Source: Candidatus Brevundimonas colombiensis
Lineage (GTDB): Bacteria; Pseudomonadota; Alphaproteobacteria; Caulobacterales; Caulobacteraceae
NCBI GenBank assembly: GCA_029202665.1
Contig: CP119326.1
Coordinates: 2,294,001-2,358,000 of the forward strand
Direction: 5' to 3'
Length of the DNA: 64,000 bases
Shown piece by piece: positions 24,550-33,477 of this stretch. Every line of letters starts with the position of its first letter. Within the stretch, counting starts at the first letter, position 1. A program made the position numbers and the translations under genes. The notes under the pieces are model-generated. The model saw only the letters and a program-made list of their open reading frames with translations, searched no databases and had not been told where the DNA came from.

Positions 24550-25716
24550 TCAGGCGGCGTCGGTACGTGCGGTCTCGGACCACAGTCCGAGTTCGCGTAG
24601 GATCGCCTCATTGTGTTGGCCCACCGATGGGACGGCGTCCATTCGGGGGTTGTCCGCCGCAGACTGGCCGGGCGGCAGCAAGGCTGGAATCGGGCCGCCG
24701 GGCGTCTCGACGGAGGTCCAGCGATTTCGGGCTTGCAGTTGGGGATGGTTCCAGACCTGCTTCATGTCGTTGACGCGCGCATTGGCGACCCCCGCCCTGT
24801 CCAAGAGGCCGATGACCTCTTCCGCTGTGGAGCCGGCGAAAGCCTCCTCAATCAGGCGGGTCAACAGATCACGATGCGCATGTCGACCGGAATTGCGGGC
24901 GAAACGCTCGTCTTCCGCCAGTTCCGGCCGTTTGAGCGCGACATCGCAGAAGGCCGTCCACTCACGGTCGTTCTGAACGCCCAGCATGACCATAGCGCCA
25001 TCCCCCGCCCTGAAGGGACCGTAGGGGAAGATTGTTGCGTGCGCAGCGCCGACGCGGGCAGGCGGCTCTGCGCCCTCGAAGGCGTAGTACAGCGGGAAGC
25101 TCATCCATTCGACCATGCATTCAAGCATGGACACGTCGATGCGGCGGCCTTTGCCGGTCTGCTGGCGCGCGAACAGGGCCGCGAGGATATTGGTATAGGC
25201 GTACATGCCGGCGGCGATGTCGGCGATCGAGCAGCCGGCCTTCGCCGGGGCGTCGCCGTTCCCGGTAACGGACAGGAAGCCGCCCTCGCTCTGAATCAGC
25301 AGATCATATGCCTTTTTGTCCCTGTAGGGGCCGTCGGGTCCATAGCCCGAAATCCCGCATACGATCAGTTGAGGGAATTGCGTCTCCAGCGCCGCATAGT
25401 CCAGACCGAGACGATCCGCAGCGCCGGGCGCGAGGTTCTGGATCAGGACATCGGCCTTGCTCAGCAGGGCCATCAGAACGCCGTGTCCCTCAGGGGTCTT
25501 GATATCCAAGGCCAGGCTCTCTTTGGAGCGATTGGTCCATACGAAGTGTGACGCCTGCCCGCGAACCCGCTCGTCGTACCCACGAGCGAAGTCGCCGGCG
25601 CCGGGGCGTTCGATCTTGATCACTCGCGCGCCGAGGTCGGCAAGCTGTCGGGTGCAGAAGGGCGCCGCGATTGCGTGTTCGAGCGAGACGACGGTGATGC
25701 CTTCAAGCGGTCTCAT
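24550..25716 (-). CDS. Family III (CaiB/BaiF) CoA-transferase
   Basis: A 388-residue CoA-transferase that moves CoA between carboxylic acids through an aspartyl-CoA anhydride. MRPLEGITVVSLEHAIAAPFCTRQLADLGARVIKIE is the family N-terminus. GDFARGYDE, FVWTNRSKESLALDIK and SIADIAAGMYAYTNILAAL (catalytic Asp at residue 166) follow. The C-terminus has LLDRAGVANARVNDMKQVWNHPQLQARN. With the lyase and the hydratase next door it could activate citramalate or malate as the CoA ester, with succinyl-CoA a typical donor. The upstream 460 bases contain no recognisable gene but do contain the shared 42-bp element. Confidence 0.87.
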   Translation of the reverse strand: MRPLEGITVVSLEHAIAAPFCTRQLADLGARVIKIERPGAGDFARGYDERVRGQASHFVWTNRSKESLALDIKTPEGHGVLMALLSKADVLIQNLAPGAADRLGLDYAALETQFPQLIVCGISGYGPDGPYRDKKAYDLLIQSEGGFLSVTGNGDAPAKAGCSIADIAAGMYAYTNILAALFARQQTGKGRRIDVSMLECMVEWMSFPLYYAFEGAEPPARVGAAHATIFPYGPFRAGDGAMVMLGVQNDREWTAFCDVALKRPELAEDERFARNSGRHAHRDLLTRLIEEAFAGSTAEEVIGLLDRAGVANARVNDMKQVWNHPQLQARNRWTSVETPGGPIPALLPPGQSAADNPRMDAVPSVGQHNEAILRELGLWSETARTDAA

Positions 25717-26055
25717 GATCGGCGTGCTCCAGCGTTGATGGAATGGACCGATGTCGTCGGCCCTTTGATCATCCGCCCCCTCGACGTCACGAGGTCGGGG
25801 AGGAGGAAGGCAGGCGCGTCCACGGCGCCGACCCGCGCAGCCGCAATCCGGTTGACCAAGGGATATTGAACCCAGAGGGCGCTTTGCAGGCGAGAGGCAA
25901 GATTCGACGCGCAAGCGCCCTGTACGAAGCCGCGAAGGGCGGCTGATGCGAGGCAGATCATGAAAGTCACTTTCCTGGCCACTGTTCCGGTCTGCGTCTC
26001 TGACAGCGCTTCCGGCAGCCCTTTTACAGACGACGGTAAGATCGGCCGGGACGAT

Positions 26056-26097
26056 GTAAATCGCCGATGCGGCAAGGATGGATTCGCGTATTGCGAA
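26056..26097 (-). promoter_or_regulatory. Shared 42-bp promoter/operator element, copy 1
   Basis: On the minus strand it reads TTCGC-AATAC-GCGAA, then about seven variable bases, then TTGCCGCATCGGCGATTTAC. It matches 32429-32470 at 35 of 42 positions without gaps, the last 20 being identical. It points toward the CoA-transferase, about 340 bases upstream of its ATG. The 25717-26055 stretch between holds no recognised gene; one minus-strand ORF with a hydrophobic start lies 95 bases downstream of the element. Confidence 0.65.
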
Positions 26098-26176
26098 AAG
26101 AAGACGCCTGTCATGATGGTGGCGGACCACCTCAGCCGCCACGGGCCTGGCGCATGCCGCGACAACTCGGGCGCGC

Positions 26177-27691
26177 TCAAACTGCGGGCGAGGGCAGGGT
26201 GATGACAGGGCGCTTCCATTGCGCGGGGCCCAGGACGTGGATGCTCTCGCCCTTTGGCGTCACGGCGACAGTCACCGGCATGTCGCGCACCTCGAATTCG
26301 TAGATAGCCTCCATGCCGAGATCCTCGAAAGCCACGACGCGGCTTTCCCGAATGGCGCGCGCGACCAAATAGGCCGCTCCGCCGACGGCTGATAAATAGG
26401 CTCGGCCGTGCGCCTTGATCGACGCGATCGCTTCCGGTCCGCGTTCAGCCTTGCCCACCATGGCCGTCAGGCCGAGGCCGAGCATCATATCGGTGAATTT
26501 GTCCATTCGAGTTGCGGTCGTCGGCCCGGCAGGACCTACGACCTCGTCGCCTACCGGATCGACCGGACCGACGTAATAGATCACGCGGTTCTGGAAGCTC
26601 ACCGGAAGCTCCTCGCCCCGCGCCAGCATTTCCTGGATCCGCTTGTGAGCGGCGTCGCGGCCTGTGAGCATCTTGCCGCTCAGCAGCAACCGGTCGCCCG
26701 GTTTCCAGTCGGTCATCATCTCAGGCGTCAGCGTATCCAGATCGATGCGCAGAGCCCGATCATCCGGCGCCCACGCCACATCGGGCCACGCCTCGAGATC
26801 GGGCGGAGCCAAATAGGCCGGACCGCGTCCGTCGAGCCTGAAATGCGCGTGTCGGGTCGCGGCGCAGTTCGGGATCATGGCGACCGGCTTGGATGCGGCA
26901 TGGGTCGGCCAATCCAAAATCTTGACGTCGAGCACAGTGGTGAGCCCGCCCAATCCCTGGGCTCCGATGCCGAGGGCGTTGACCCGGTCGTGCAGTTCGA
27001 TCCTCAGCGCTTCGATCGGGGTCTGCGCGCCTCTGGCCTTCAGTTGCGACATGTCGATCGGCGACATGAGCGATTCCTTGGCCATCACCAGCGCCTTCTC
27101 GGCGGTGCCGCCGATGCCGATGCCCAACATGCCGGGCGGACACCATCCAGCGCCCATGGCGGGAACGGTTTCGAGAACCCAGTCGATGATTGAATCGGAC
27201 GGGTTCAGCATCTTGAACCTGGCCTTGTTCTCGGAGCCGCCGCCCTTGGCCGCGACGACAACCTCGACCGTGTCGCCCGGCGCCAGCTCGACGTGAATGA
27301 CGCTTGGCGTGTTGTCGCCGGTGTTGCGTCGCGTGAAGGCGGGGTCGGCGACAATCGAGGCGCGGAGTGGGTTGTCGGGCGCGAGATAGGCGTGTCTGAC
27401 GCCTTCATCGATCACCGACTGAAGACTGCGGTCGCCTGACAAGGTGCAGTTCTGACCCCATTTCACAAAGACCGTCACGATGCCGGTGTCCTGACAAATC
27501 GGACGCCGGCCCTCAGCGGACATGCGGCTGTTGGTCAAAATCTGTGCAATGGCGTCGCGCGCGGCCGGCGACTTCTCCAGCCTGTAGGCGTCGCCCAGGG
27601 ACCGAATATAGTCCACGGGATGGAAGACGCTGATGTGTTGCAGGGCGTCGGCGATGCTGACGATGAGATCGTCGGCCTGTATGACGGGCAT
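26177..27691 (-). CDS. Class I (iron-sulfur) fumarate hydratase / mesaconase-type hydratase
   Basis: A 504-residue [4Fe-4S] hydro-lyase of the FumA family. Cys66 (RRPICQDTG), Cys184 (AGWCPPGMLG) and Cys276 (IPNCAATRHAHF) are spaced as expected for the three cluster ligands. IGIGGTAEKALVMAKESL and the C-terminal GPAGPTTATRMDKFTDMMLGLGL are family signatures. Class I enzymes hydrate fumarate to malate, and some act as mesaconases giving (S)-citramalate. Position next to a CoA-transferase and a CitE-like lyase favours a dicarboxylate breakdown role over the housekeeping TCA step. This is inference from context. Confidence 0.9.
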   Translation of the reverse strand: MPVIQADDLIVSIADALQHISVFHPVDYIRSLGDAYRLEKSPAARDAIAQILTNSRMSAEGRRPICQDTGIVTVFVKWGQNCTLSGDRSLQSVIDEGVRHAYLAPDNPLRASIVADPAFTRRNTGDNTPSVIHVELAPGDTVEVVVAAKGGGSENKARFKMLNPSDSIIDWVLETVPAMGAGWCPPGMLGIGIGGTAEKALVMAKESLMSPIDMSQLKARGAQTPIEALRIELHDRVNALGIGAQGLGGLTTVLDVKILDWPTHAASKPVAMIPNCAATRHAHFRLDGRGPAYLAPPDLEAWPDVAWAPDDRALRIDLDTLTPEMMTDWKPGDRLLLSGKMLTGRDAAHKRIQEMLARGEELPVSFQNRVIYYVGPVDPVGDEVVGPAGPTTATRMDKFTDMMLGLGLTAMVGKAERGPEAIASIKAHGRAYLSAVGGAAYLVARAIRESRVVAFEDLGMEAIYEFEVRDMPVTVAVTPKGESIHVLGPAQWKRPVITLPSPAV

Positions 27692-27893
27692 GGCGTGATC
27701 CTGCGCCTCTCGCGGCGGGTTGAAATCTTCGTGGCGGCGGGAGGTCTCGACGATCGACGCCTCGTCGATCCCCTGTCGCGACTAATCCAGCGCAGGCGGG
27801 ACGGGTCAATCGCTTCGTCCCATGCGGCCGGCGCCGACCGTCTGCAGGATCAAGGCGTCGTATGTACGCGGCGCAGCCTCGTTCAGCAGTCCC

Positions 27894-27923
27894 CCCGCCC
27901 GGTGAGACGCTCGGGCGGGTTTT
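27894..27923. terminator. Hairpin overlapping the SDR stop codon
   Basis: CCCGCCCG (27894-27901) pairs perfectly with CGGGCGGG (27912-27919) around a 10-base loop. On the plus strand it is followed by TTTT, which has no gene to serve there. On the minus strand it lies just after the SDR stop without a U-run. It may weakly separate SDR from the hydratase gene. Confidence 0.45.
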
Positions 27924-28668
27924 AGACGGTTCGACCTCCATCGACAGGAAGCTCGACGCCGGTGATGTAGTCCGCCGTCGCGAGATAGAGCGCCGCCTGG
28001 GCGACATCCTCCGGTTCGCAGAAGCGGCCCAGGGGGATGCTTCCAAGGAATTTGGCGCGATTTTCCGGGGTGTCGGCCATGCCCATGAAATCTTCCAGCA
28101 TGCCGGTGACGCCCATCACTGGACAGATGGCGTTGACGCGGATTTTCCAAGGCGCCAGTTCGACCGCCAACGACTTGGACAACATGTTCGCCGCGCCTTT
28201 GGAGGCGTTGTACCATGTCAGGCCGGGCCGGGGGCGAATGCCGGCGACGGAACCGACATTCAGCATGACGCCTCCGCCATTGTCGCGCATCGCCGGCACC
28301 GCAGCGTGAACCATGTGATAGAGCGCCTTGACGTTGACGGCGAACACGCGATCAAACGTGTCCTCGTCGACCTCGAGCAACGGTCTGTTCTTGTGGGTGA
28401 AGCCCGCGTTGTTGACGATAATGTCCGGCACGCCGAACGCCTCGACGGTCGCGGAGATCAGGGCGTCGGTGTCCGCCCGCTGTGAGATGTCGGCGCGCAC
28501 CGCGATCGCCCGACCTTCTCCAAGGCTTTCGGCGACGGCCTGCGCCTTTTCGAGATGAAGGTCGGCGATCACCACGCGGGCGCCGTGTTCAACATAGCGG
28601 CGGGCGATGGCCTCGCCGAAGCCGCTGGCGGCGCCCGTGACGATGGCGGTCTTGTTGTCGAGGGTCAT
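27922..28668 (-). CDS. Short-chain dehydrogenase/reductase (SDR)
   Basis: A 248-residue classical NAD(P)-dependent SDR. The cofactor motif is TGAASGFG (residues 11-18). The acidic Asp after beta-2 (VVIADLH) suggests NAD preference. The catalytic tetrad is visible as N112, S140, Y153 and K157 (YNASK). It likely oxidises a secondary or primary alcohol or reduces a carbonyl in the cluster pathway. It lies 27 bases after the aldehyde dehydrogenase gene on the same strand, so the two are probably co-transcribed. Confidence 0.92.
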   Translation of the reverse strand: MTLDNKTAIVTGAASGFGEAIARRYVEHGARVVIADLHLEKAQAVAESLGEGRAIAVRADISQRADTDALISATVEAFGVPDIIVNNAGFTHKNRPLLEVDEDTFDRVFAVNVKALYHMVHAAVPAMRDNGGGVMLNVGSVAGIRPRPGLTWYNASKGAANMLSKSLAVELAPWKIRVNAICPVMGVTGMLEDFMGMADTPENRAKFLGSIPLGRFCEPEDVAQAALYLATADYITGVELPVDGGRTV

Positions 28669-28695
28669 GGTTGGTCCTACCTGTAATGCGCCGGA

Positions 28696-30138
28696 TCAGC
28701 CGTGATTGAACACGGTCGTCTTGGTCTTGCTGAAATCATACATGGCCGCGAACCCTTTCTCGCGACCATGACCGCTCTTTCCGGCGCCCCCGAACGGCAG
28801 CTCGATGCCGGCGCCGGCGCCGTAGCAGTTCACGAAGAACTGGCCGGTGCGGATCTTTCGGCCCAATCGCATCTGACGGGCGCCATCCCGCGTCCAGACG
28901 GCGGCGACCAGTCCATAGTCGGTGTCGTTGGCCAGGCGGACGGCGTCGTCCTCGTCATCGAACGGCAGGGCCACCAGAACCGGGCCGAACACCTCTTCAC
29001 GGGCGATCTCGCTATCGCGCGGCGCAGGACCGAACAGCGTCGGCTTGACGTAGAAGCCGCCGGCTGGCGCGCTCTCGACGACGACGCCTTCGGCCAGGAC
29101 CGGGATTCCTGCGGACACGGCCCGGTCGATGAAGCCCTGGACGCGTTTCTGCTGCTTGGCGGTGATGATCGGGCCCGCGTCCAGATCGGCTTCCGGGCGC
29201 CCGACGCGCACCTTGGCGAACGCCTGCGACAAGCGATCGACGACCTCGTCGTATGAGCGGCGTTCGATGAGCAGCCGGCTGCCTGCGGAACAGGTTTGGC
29301 CGCTGTTCTGGATGATGGCCTTGACGATCACTGGGATGGCTGTGTCGAAGTCAGCGTCGGCGAAGACAATCTGCGGCGACTTGCCGCCGAGTTCGAGCGT
29401 GCAACTGATGTAGTGGTCGGCGCAGAGCTTCTGGATGATCTGGCCGACTTCCGGCGACCCCGTGAAGGACATGAAGTCGACGCCTTCATGGGACGCCAGC
29501 CCGGCGCCCGAGACTGCGCCCCGTCCGGTGATGATGTTCACAGACCCCGCCGGGAACCCCGCCTCTACGATCAGGTCCGCGAGCGCGAGGGCGGTGGCGC
29601 AGGCGTCCTCGGCCGGCTTCAGAACGGCGGCGTTGCCGACGGCCAGAGCCGGAGCCAGTGTCCGCCCGAACATCTGGGCGGGGTAGTTCCAGGGCAGTAT
29701 GTGGCCCGTCACGCCATGCGGCTCTGGCGTAACCGTCACGGTGTAGCCTGCGAGATAGGGCAGGGTCTCGCCGTGAAGCTTGTCGGCGGCCCCGCCATAG
29801 AACTCAAAATAGCGGGCCAGGGCGACGATGTCGTTGCGGGCGACCGTCGCGGGCTTGCCTGTGTCGCGGGCCTCACAATCGGCGAGGCGGTCTATATCGC
29901 GGAGAACCAGTTCGGAGAAGCGATGCAGGAGACGGCCGCGTTCCAGCGCTGTCGTCCGCCCCCAGGGGCCCTCGTCGAACGCCGCGCGAGCCGCCTTCAC
30001 GGCCGCGTCGACATCATCCAGCGTGCTGTCGGCGATCTTGCCGATGATCGCCCCCGTCGCGGGCTCCAAGACGTCGATCTGATCGGGTCCTGTCGACGCG
30101 CGCCACTCGCCGTCGATGAAATTGCAGGCCTGGGTCAT
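28696..30138 (-). CDS. NAD(P)-dependent aldehyde dehydrogenase
   Basis: A 480-residue ALDH-superfamily enzyme oxidising an aldehyde to the carboxylate. LPWNYPAQMFGRTLAPALAVGNAAVLKPAE is the cofactor site, FTGSPEVG the Rossmann loop, and the catalytic residues are E249 (LELGGK) and C283 (GQTCSAGSR). The ATG at 30138 gives the usual MTQACNFIDGEWRAS start and has GAGGAGAGAAG upstream. It is divergent from the LysR gene at 30310 and is probably its target. Betaine-aldehyde-type relatives exist, but the substrate is not decided. Confidence 0.92.
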   Translation of the reverse strand: MTQACNFIDGEWRASTGPDQIDVLEPATGAIIGKIADSTLDDVDAAVKAARAAFDEGPWGRTTALERGRLLHRFSELVLRDIDRLADCEARDTGKPATVARNDIVALARYFEFYGGAADKLHGETLPYLAGYTVTVTPEPHGVTGHILPWNYPAQMFGRTLAPALAVGNAAVLKPAEDACATALALADLIVEAGFPAGSVNIITGRGAVSGAGLASHEGVDFMSFTGSPEVGQIIQKLCADHYISCTLELGGKSPQIVFADADFDTAIPVIVKAIIQNSGQTCSAGSRLLIERRSYDEVVDRLSQAFAKVRVGRPEADLDAGPIITAKQQKRVQGFIDRAVSAGIPVLAEGVVVESAPAGGFYVKPTLFGPAPRDSEIAREEVFGPVLVALPFDDEDDAVRLANDTDYGLVAAVWTRDGARQMRLGRKIRTGQFFVNCYGAGAGIELPFGGAGKSGHGREKGFAAMYDFSKTKTTVFNHG

Positions 30139-30284
30139 CGCTTTGTCTTCTCTCTCCTCGACCGACCGAACGGCGACGCGGCCGCCCGACGCCCCGCGGG
30201 ACGGCGAGGTTGACGTGGCGCATCGGCCGCCGATCACGGCTCTCGTTGTCTGAGGACGTAGCGCCTGACATCGATAAGGTCTAA

Positions 30285-30300
30285 TAAGCCAAATGGCTCA
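30285..30300. promoter_or_regulatory. Near-perfect inverted repeat in ALDH-LysR divergent promoter
   Basis: TAAGCC-AAAT-GGCTCA is a 6-bp inverted repeat with one mismatch, ending ten bases before the LysR ATG within the 171-base divergent intergenic region. An autoregulatory LysR site is possible, but the sequence is not a clear T-N11-A box. Confidence 0.35.
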
Positions 30301-30309
30301 ACCTCATGC

Positions 30310-31221
30310 ATGGTGATTATGGATCTTCGGCATCTCCGCTATGTCATCGCCGCCGCCGAGGAGTTGCATTTCACCCGCGCGGCCCATCGGCTCGACATCG
30401 CTCAACCTGCGTTGAGCCAGCAAATCCGGCGCCTCGAGGACGAAATCGGCGCGCGACTGTTCCACCGCCTCACCAGAGGCGTCGAACTGACCGAGGCCGG
30501 GCGCGCCTTTCTGCCCTTCGCCCGGGCGTCCCTGCAGGCGGCCGACCAGGCCATGATCGTCGCCAGACGCGCCGCCCGAGGCGAACTGGGCCGCATCGCG
30601 ATCGGTTTCACCAGTTCGGCGTCGTTCAACCCGCTGGTCACAGCCGTCATCGGCCGATTCCGGGATGCCTATCCGGATCTCGAGCTTGATCTGCATGAGC
30701 AAGCCACGTCGCGGCTCATCGAGTCGCTGCGGGCGGGGGACCTGCATCTGGCCTTTCTGCGAGCGGCGGACGACGAACTGGTCGGGTTGCGTCGCACGCC
30801 CCTTCCCGATGAGCCGTTATGGGCGGCGCTGCCGGTAAGGCATCGTCTAGCCGGCCAAGGCCGGATATCCCTGGCGGACCTGGCGGGCGACCCGTTCATC
30901 CTCTATCCGCGCGCGAATGGCCGGCTTCTGTACGACGCCATCATCGCGGCCTGCGGGCGATCGGGGTTCAGCCCGCGCATCGCACAGGAAGCCCCGCAGA
31001 TGGCCTCGACGGTGAACCTGGTCGCTGCAGGCGTCGGCGTGGCCCTGGTCCCGGCCTCGATGCGCCAGATCAAGGCGCCGGGCGTGGCTTACACCCAGTT
31101 GAGCGGCACGCCGCCCGTCGCGGCCCTCAGCCTGGTCCAGGCTCCTGACGCCGGGTTGAATCCGGCCATCCGTCATCTTCTGCGTTGCCTCGAGGATTTA
31201 CGCATCGAGGTGGCCGCCTAG
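30310..31221 (+). CDS. LysR-type transcriptional regulator
   Basis: A 303-residue LTTR. The winged helix-turn-helix occupies about residues 4-62 (MDLRHLRYVIAAAEELHFTRAAHRLDIAQPALSQQIRRLEDEIG), followed by a linker helix and a periplasmic-binding-protein-like effector domain with VAAGVGVALVPASM. The sequence style is that of the BenM/CatM/TsaR group, whose ligands are often aromatic-pathway acids. It probably controls the divergent ALDH-SDR genes. A second in-frame ATG at 30319 may be the real start. Its stop overlaps the stop of the convergent LysR gene. Confidence 0.93.
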   Translation: MVIMDLRHLRYVIAAAEELHFTRAAHRLDIAQPALSQQIRRLEDEIGARLFHRLTRGVELTEAGRAFLPFARASLQAADQAMIVARRAARGELGRIAIGFTSSASFNPLVTAVIGRFRDAYPDLELDLHEQATSRLIESLRAGDLHLAFLRAADDELVGLRRTPLPDEPLWAALPVRHRLAGQGRISLADLAGDPFILYPRANGRLLYDAIIAACGRSGFSPRIAQEAPQMASTVNLVAAGVGVALVPASMRQIKAPGVAYTQLSGTPPVAALSLVQAPDAGLNPAIRHLLRCLEDLRIEVAA

Positions 31222-32141
31222 GCCGCAGGATCCGGGCAGGCCTCTGCCGCGCGCCGGGCCAGGAGTTCAGCCACGCCGCGGGCCAATCCGCCCTGTCGCG
31301 CCTTCGGCGAGAGGCAAAGCAACATCCGGCGGTGAGCCCATGCGTCGTCGAGGGAACGAACCTCGATGCCGGAACCCGCCGCAAATCGTCGCGCTGCAGT
31401 TTCGGGCAGCACGCCGAGGCCGAAACCGGCCTCGACCATGCGAAAGACGCCCTCAAAGCTGCGGACCTGGATTCTGAGGCGAAAGGGCTGTTCCTCAGCG
31501 GCCGCTTCGGCCTGCATTCGGCGCGTGATGGCCGTCGCCTCGAGCAGGCCGACGAAGTCGTGCTTGAGAAAACGCGCGAAGGCGACCGGAGCGTCCTCCA
31601 GGGCGCCGGCCTCTGCGAAAACCTCTGATGGAGCCATCAAGGCGAGCCGGTCCGTCCTGTAGGGAAGAAGGTCCAGGCCCGGAGCGTCGGTCCCCTCTAC
31701 GATGACGCCGAGATCGGCGCGATCGGTCTGAACCGCCGCAACGACCTCGAAGCTCCACGCCTCTTCGAGATCGATCCGGACATCCGGCGCGGATCGCGCA
31801 TAGGCCGCGAGGTCGGACGGCAGAAACTGCGTGACCGCCGACGTATTGGCCAGAACCCTGACCTGCCCCTTCAATCCGCCGGCGTAGTCGGCCATCTCGC
31901 TGTCCAGGGCGCGGGCCTGTTCAAGCAGCGCGCGGGCGCCGAGCAGCAGCGCCTCTCCAGCAGGCGTCAGGCTGACGCCGTGGCGGCTGCGGTAGAAGAG
32001 ACGAACCCCAAGCCGGTCTTCGAGATGGGTGATCCGGCGCGACGCCGCGGCGACGGCGAGATTCGACTGTCTGGCCGCGTCGCCCAGCTTTCCGGTCTCA
32101 GCGGCCCTGACGAATAGGCGCAAGCTGACCAGATCCTGCAC
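31218..32141 (-). CDS. LysR-type transcriptional regulator
   Basis: A 307-residue LTTR. The HTH is VQDLVSLRLFVRAAETGKLGDAARQSNLAVAAASRRITHLEDRLGVRLF. The effector domain includes VRVLANTSAVTQFLPSDLAAYARSAPDVRIDLEE. The GTG start at 32141 is preferred because AGGAG lies seven bases upstream; a TTG at 32156 would place no ribosome site. It is divergent from the outer-membrane channel/GMC/ALDH operon across about 410 bases that contain the shared 42-bp element, so it may regulate that operon. Confidence 0.9.
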   Translation of the reverse strand: MQDLVSLRLFVRAAETGKLGDAARQSNLAVAAASRRITHLEDRLGVRLFYRSRHGVSLTPAGEALLLGARALLEQARALDSEMADYAGGLKGQVRVLANTSAVTQFLPSDLAAYARSAPDVRIDLEEAWSFEVVAAVQTDRADLGVIVEGTDAPGLDLLPYRTDRLALMAPSEVFAEAGALEDAPVAFARFLKHDFVGLLEATAITRRMQAEAAAEEQPFRLRIQVRSFEGVFRMVEAGFGLGVLPETAARRFAAGSGIEVRSLDDAWAHRRMLLCLSPKARQGGLARGVAELLARRAAEACPDPAA

Positions 32142-32428
32142 GCGACGACTCCTCAATGTGACGCCCTATTGGGTCGCACGGCCGGTCGCTGGCAAGTCGG
32201 TTGAGCGACGTGCGCGATAATCGGGCGTTATGGCCCCTCAGGCGAAGGCGGGCGCCTCATGTCGTCCTCGTCGATAGAGGGCTCAGAATCTCGAAGATGG
32301 GCCGCGCGCCGATCCGCCGTCGGGCTCTTGTAGCAGACATCGGCGCAGTCGCCGGTGAATCCCGATCCTCCGTCCCCGAACGCTCGGCGCACGAGGCGGC
32401 TGCAATCTGGGATAGCGTTGGTTTTGAA

Positions 32429-32470
32429 TTCGCAGAATGCGAAATCAACATTGCCGCATCGGCGATTTAC
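32429..32470 (+). promoter_or_regulatory. Shared 42-bp promoter/operator element, copy 2
   Basis: TTCGCA-GAA-TGCGAA (32429-32443) is a perfect 6-bp inverted repeat with a 3-base spacer, followed by TTGCCGCATCGGCGATTTAC at 32451-32470. It matches copy 1 at 26056-26097 at 35 of 42 positions in the same orientation relative to the downstream gene. It lies 82 bases upstream of the channel gene. The rest of the 32142-32552 gap shows no gene. Confidence 0.65.
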
Positions 32471-32552
32471 TCGCTCCGCGATCGGCCTAATCAGGCAGCA
32501 ACGCTCCGCTTCAGAGAGAGCGTTCGGAAACGACAGATACAGGGATATCGAG

Positions 32553-33443
32553 ATGATGGCGAAGTCATATTTGCGTCTGGCTGCGACAGCGGCGCTGTCG
32601 ATCATGACCGTTGGCGCGTTTGGCTCCAGCGCTTCATCTCAAGCCATCGACGCAGGCGACTACGTCCCTGCGCCCCCAGGCACCCAACTGGGTCTGCTCT
32701 ACACCCAATTCAGCCACGCCAAGGGTCTTTACGCCAAGGGCGACAAGATCGACGGCGATGCAAAGCTCGACGTCAGCGTCGTGATGCCGCGTTACGTGGG
32801 CTTCACCAAGGTCGGCGGCATGACCCTCGACTATCAGGTGCTTCTGCCGTTCGTGGAGATCGATGCGGGCGGATCGACATCGGCGCTGGGCAGCACGCGC
32901 GGCATGGGCGACACGATCCTTGTCAGCACGCTGTGGCTGCACGAAGACGCTGCTCGCAAATCCTATTTCGGGATCACCCCCTATGTGTATGTCCCGACTG
33001 GGGAATATGACGGCGCAAAGGCGCTGAATCCCGGTGAAAACCGATGGAAAGGCTCACTGCAGGCCGTCTGGTCCAAGGGGATAGGAGAACGCTGGGTGGG
33101 CGAGGTCGCCGGAGACGTGATGGTGTACGGCTCCAACGACGATTATGCTGGCGGCCAAAAGCTTGAACAGGACCCTACATGGCGGGTCCAGGCCTTCGCG
33201 CGCTACATGGTCGATGACGCCAACGAGGCGAACCTGCGCCTGATGTATGTCGGCGGCGGCGAAACCGAGATCAACGGCGTCGCTCAGGACAACAAGACCG
33301 GCACGCTGTCGGCCCTCGCGACATGGCGGCATACCTTCAGTCCGCAATGGCAGTTGCTAAGCCAGGCGGGCAGGGACCTCTCGGTCGAGAACGGCTTCAA
33401 GGAGGCCGGCCGTGTCCAGTTTCGCCTGTTGCGGGTGTTCTGA
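32553..33443 (+). CDS. Outer-membrane channel, phenol meta-pathway (MetA-type) family
   Basis: A 296-residue secreted protein. The signal peptide is MMAKSYLRLAATAALSIMTVGAFGSSASSQA. The mature part has alternating aromatic/hydrophobic beta-strands (GTQLGLLYTQFSHAKGLYAKGD, KLDVSVVMPRYVGFTKVGGMTLDYQVLLPFVEI, YFGITPYVYVPTGEYDGA) and ends VQFRLLRVF with a terminal Phe, typical of outer-membrane barrels. Relatives accompany aromatic and solvent degradation genes and are thought to pass hydrophobic substrates. AGGGA lies upstream of the double ATG. First gene of the operon with the GMC oxidoreductase and ALDH. Confidence 0.8.
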   Translation: MMAKSYLRLAATAALSIMTVGAFGSSASSQAIDAGDYVPAPPGTQLGLLYTQFSHAKGLYAKGDKIDGDAKLDVSVVMPRYVGFTKVGGMTLDYQVLLPFVEIDAGGSTSALGSTRGMGDTILVSTLWLHEDAARKSYFGITPYVYVPTGEYDGAKALNPGENRWKGSLQAVWSKGIGERWVGEVAGDVMVYGSNDDYAGGQKLEQDPTWRVQAFARYMVDDANEANLRLMYVGGGETEINGVAQDNKTGTLSALATWRHTFSPQWQLLSQAGRDLSVENGFKEAGRVQFRLLRVF

Positions 33444-33477
33444 GCGCGCAAAGACATAATCAGGGAGGCATCATTCC

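Noticed and set aside
25713..25961. Minus-strand ORF with a hydrophobic start upstream of the CoA-transferase
   Set aside because: No family recognised and it overlaps the CoA-transferase start; at most a remnant, mentioned only with the 42-bp element.
27806..27893. Minus-strand frame after the SDR stop resembling a gene end
   Set aside because: No start, no family motif, and it lies between a hairpin and the next promoter region; likely chance.
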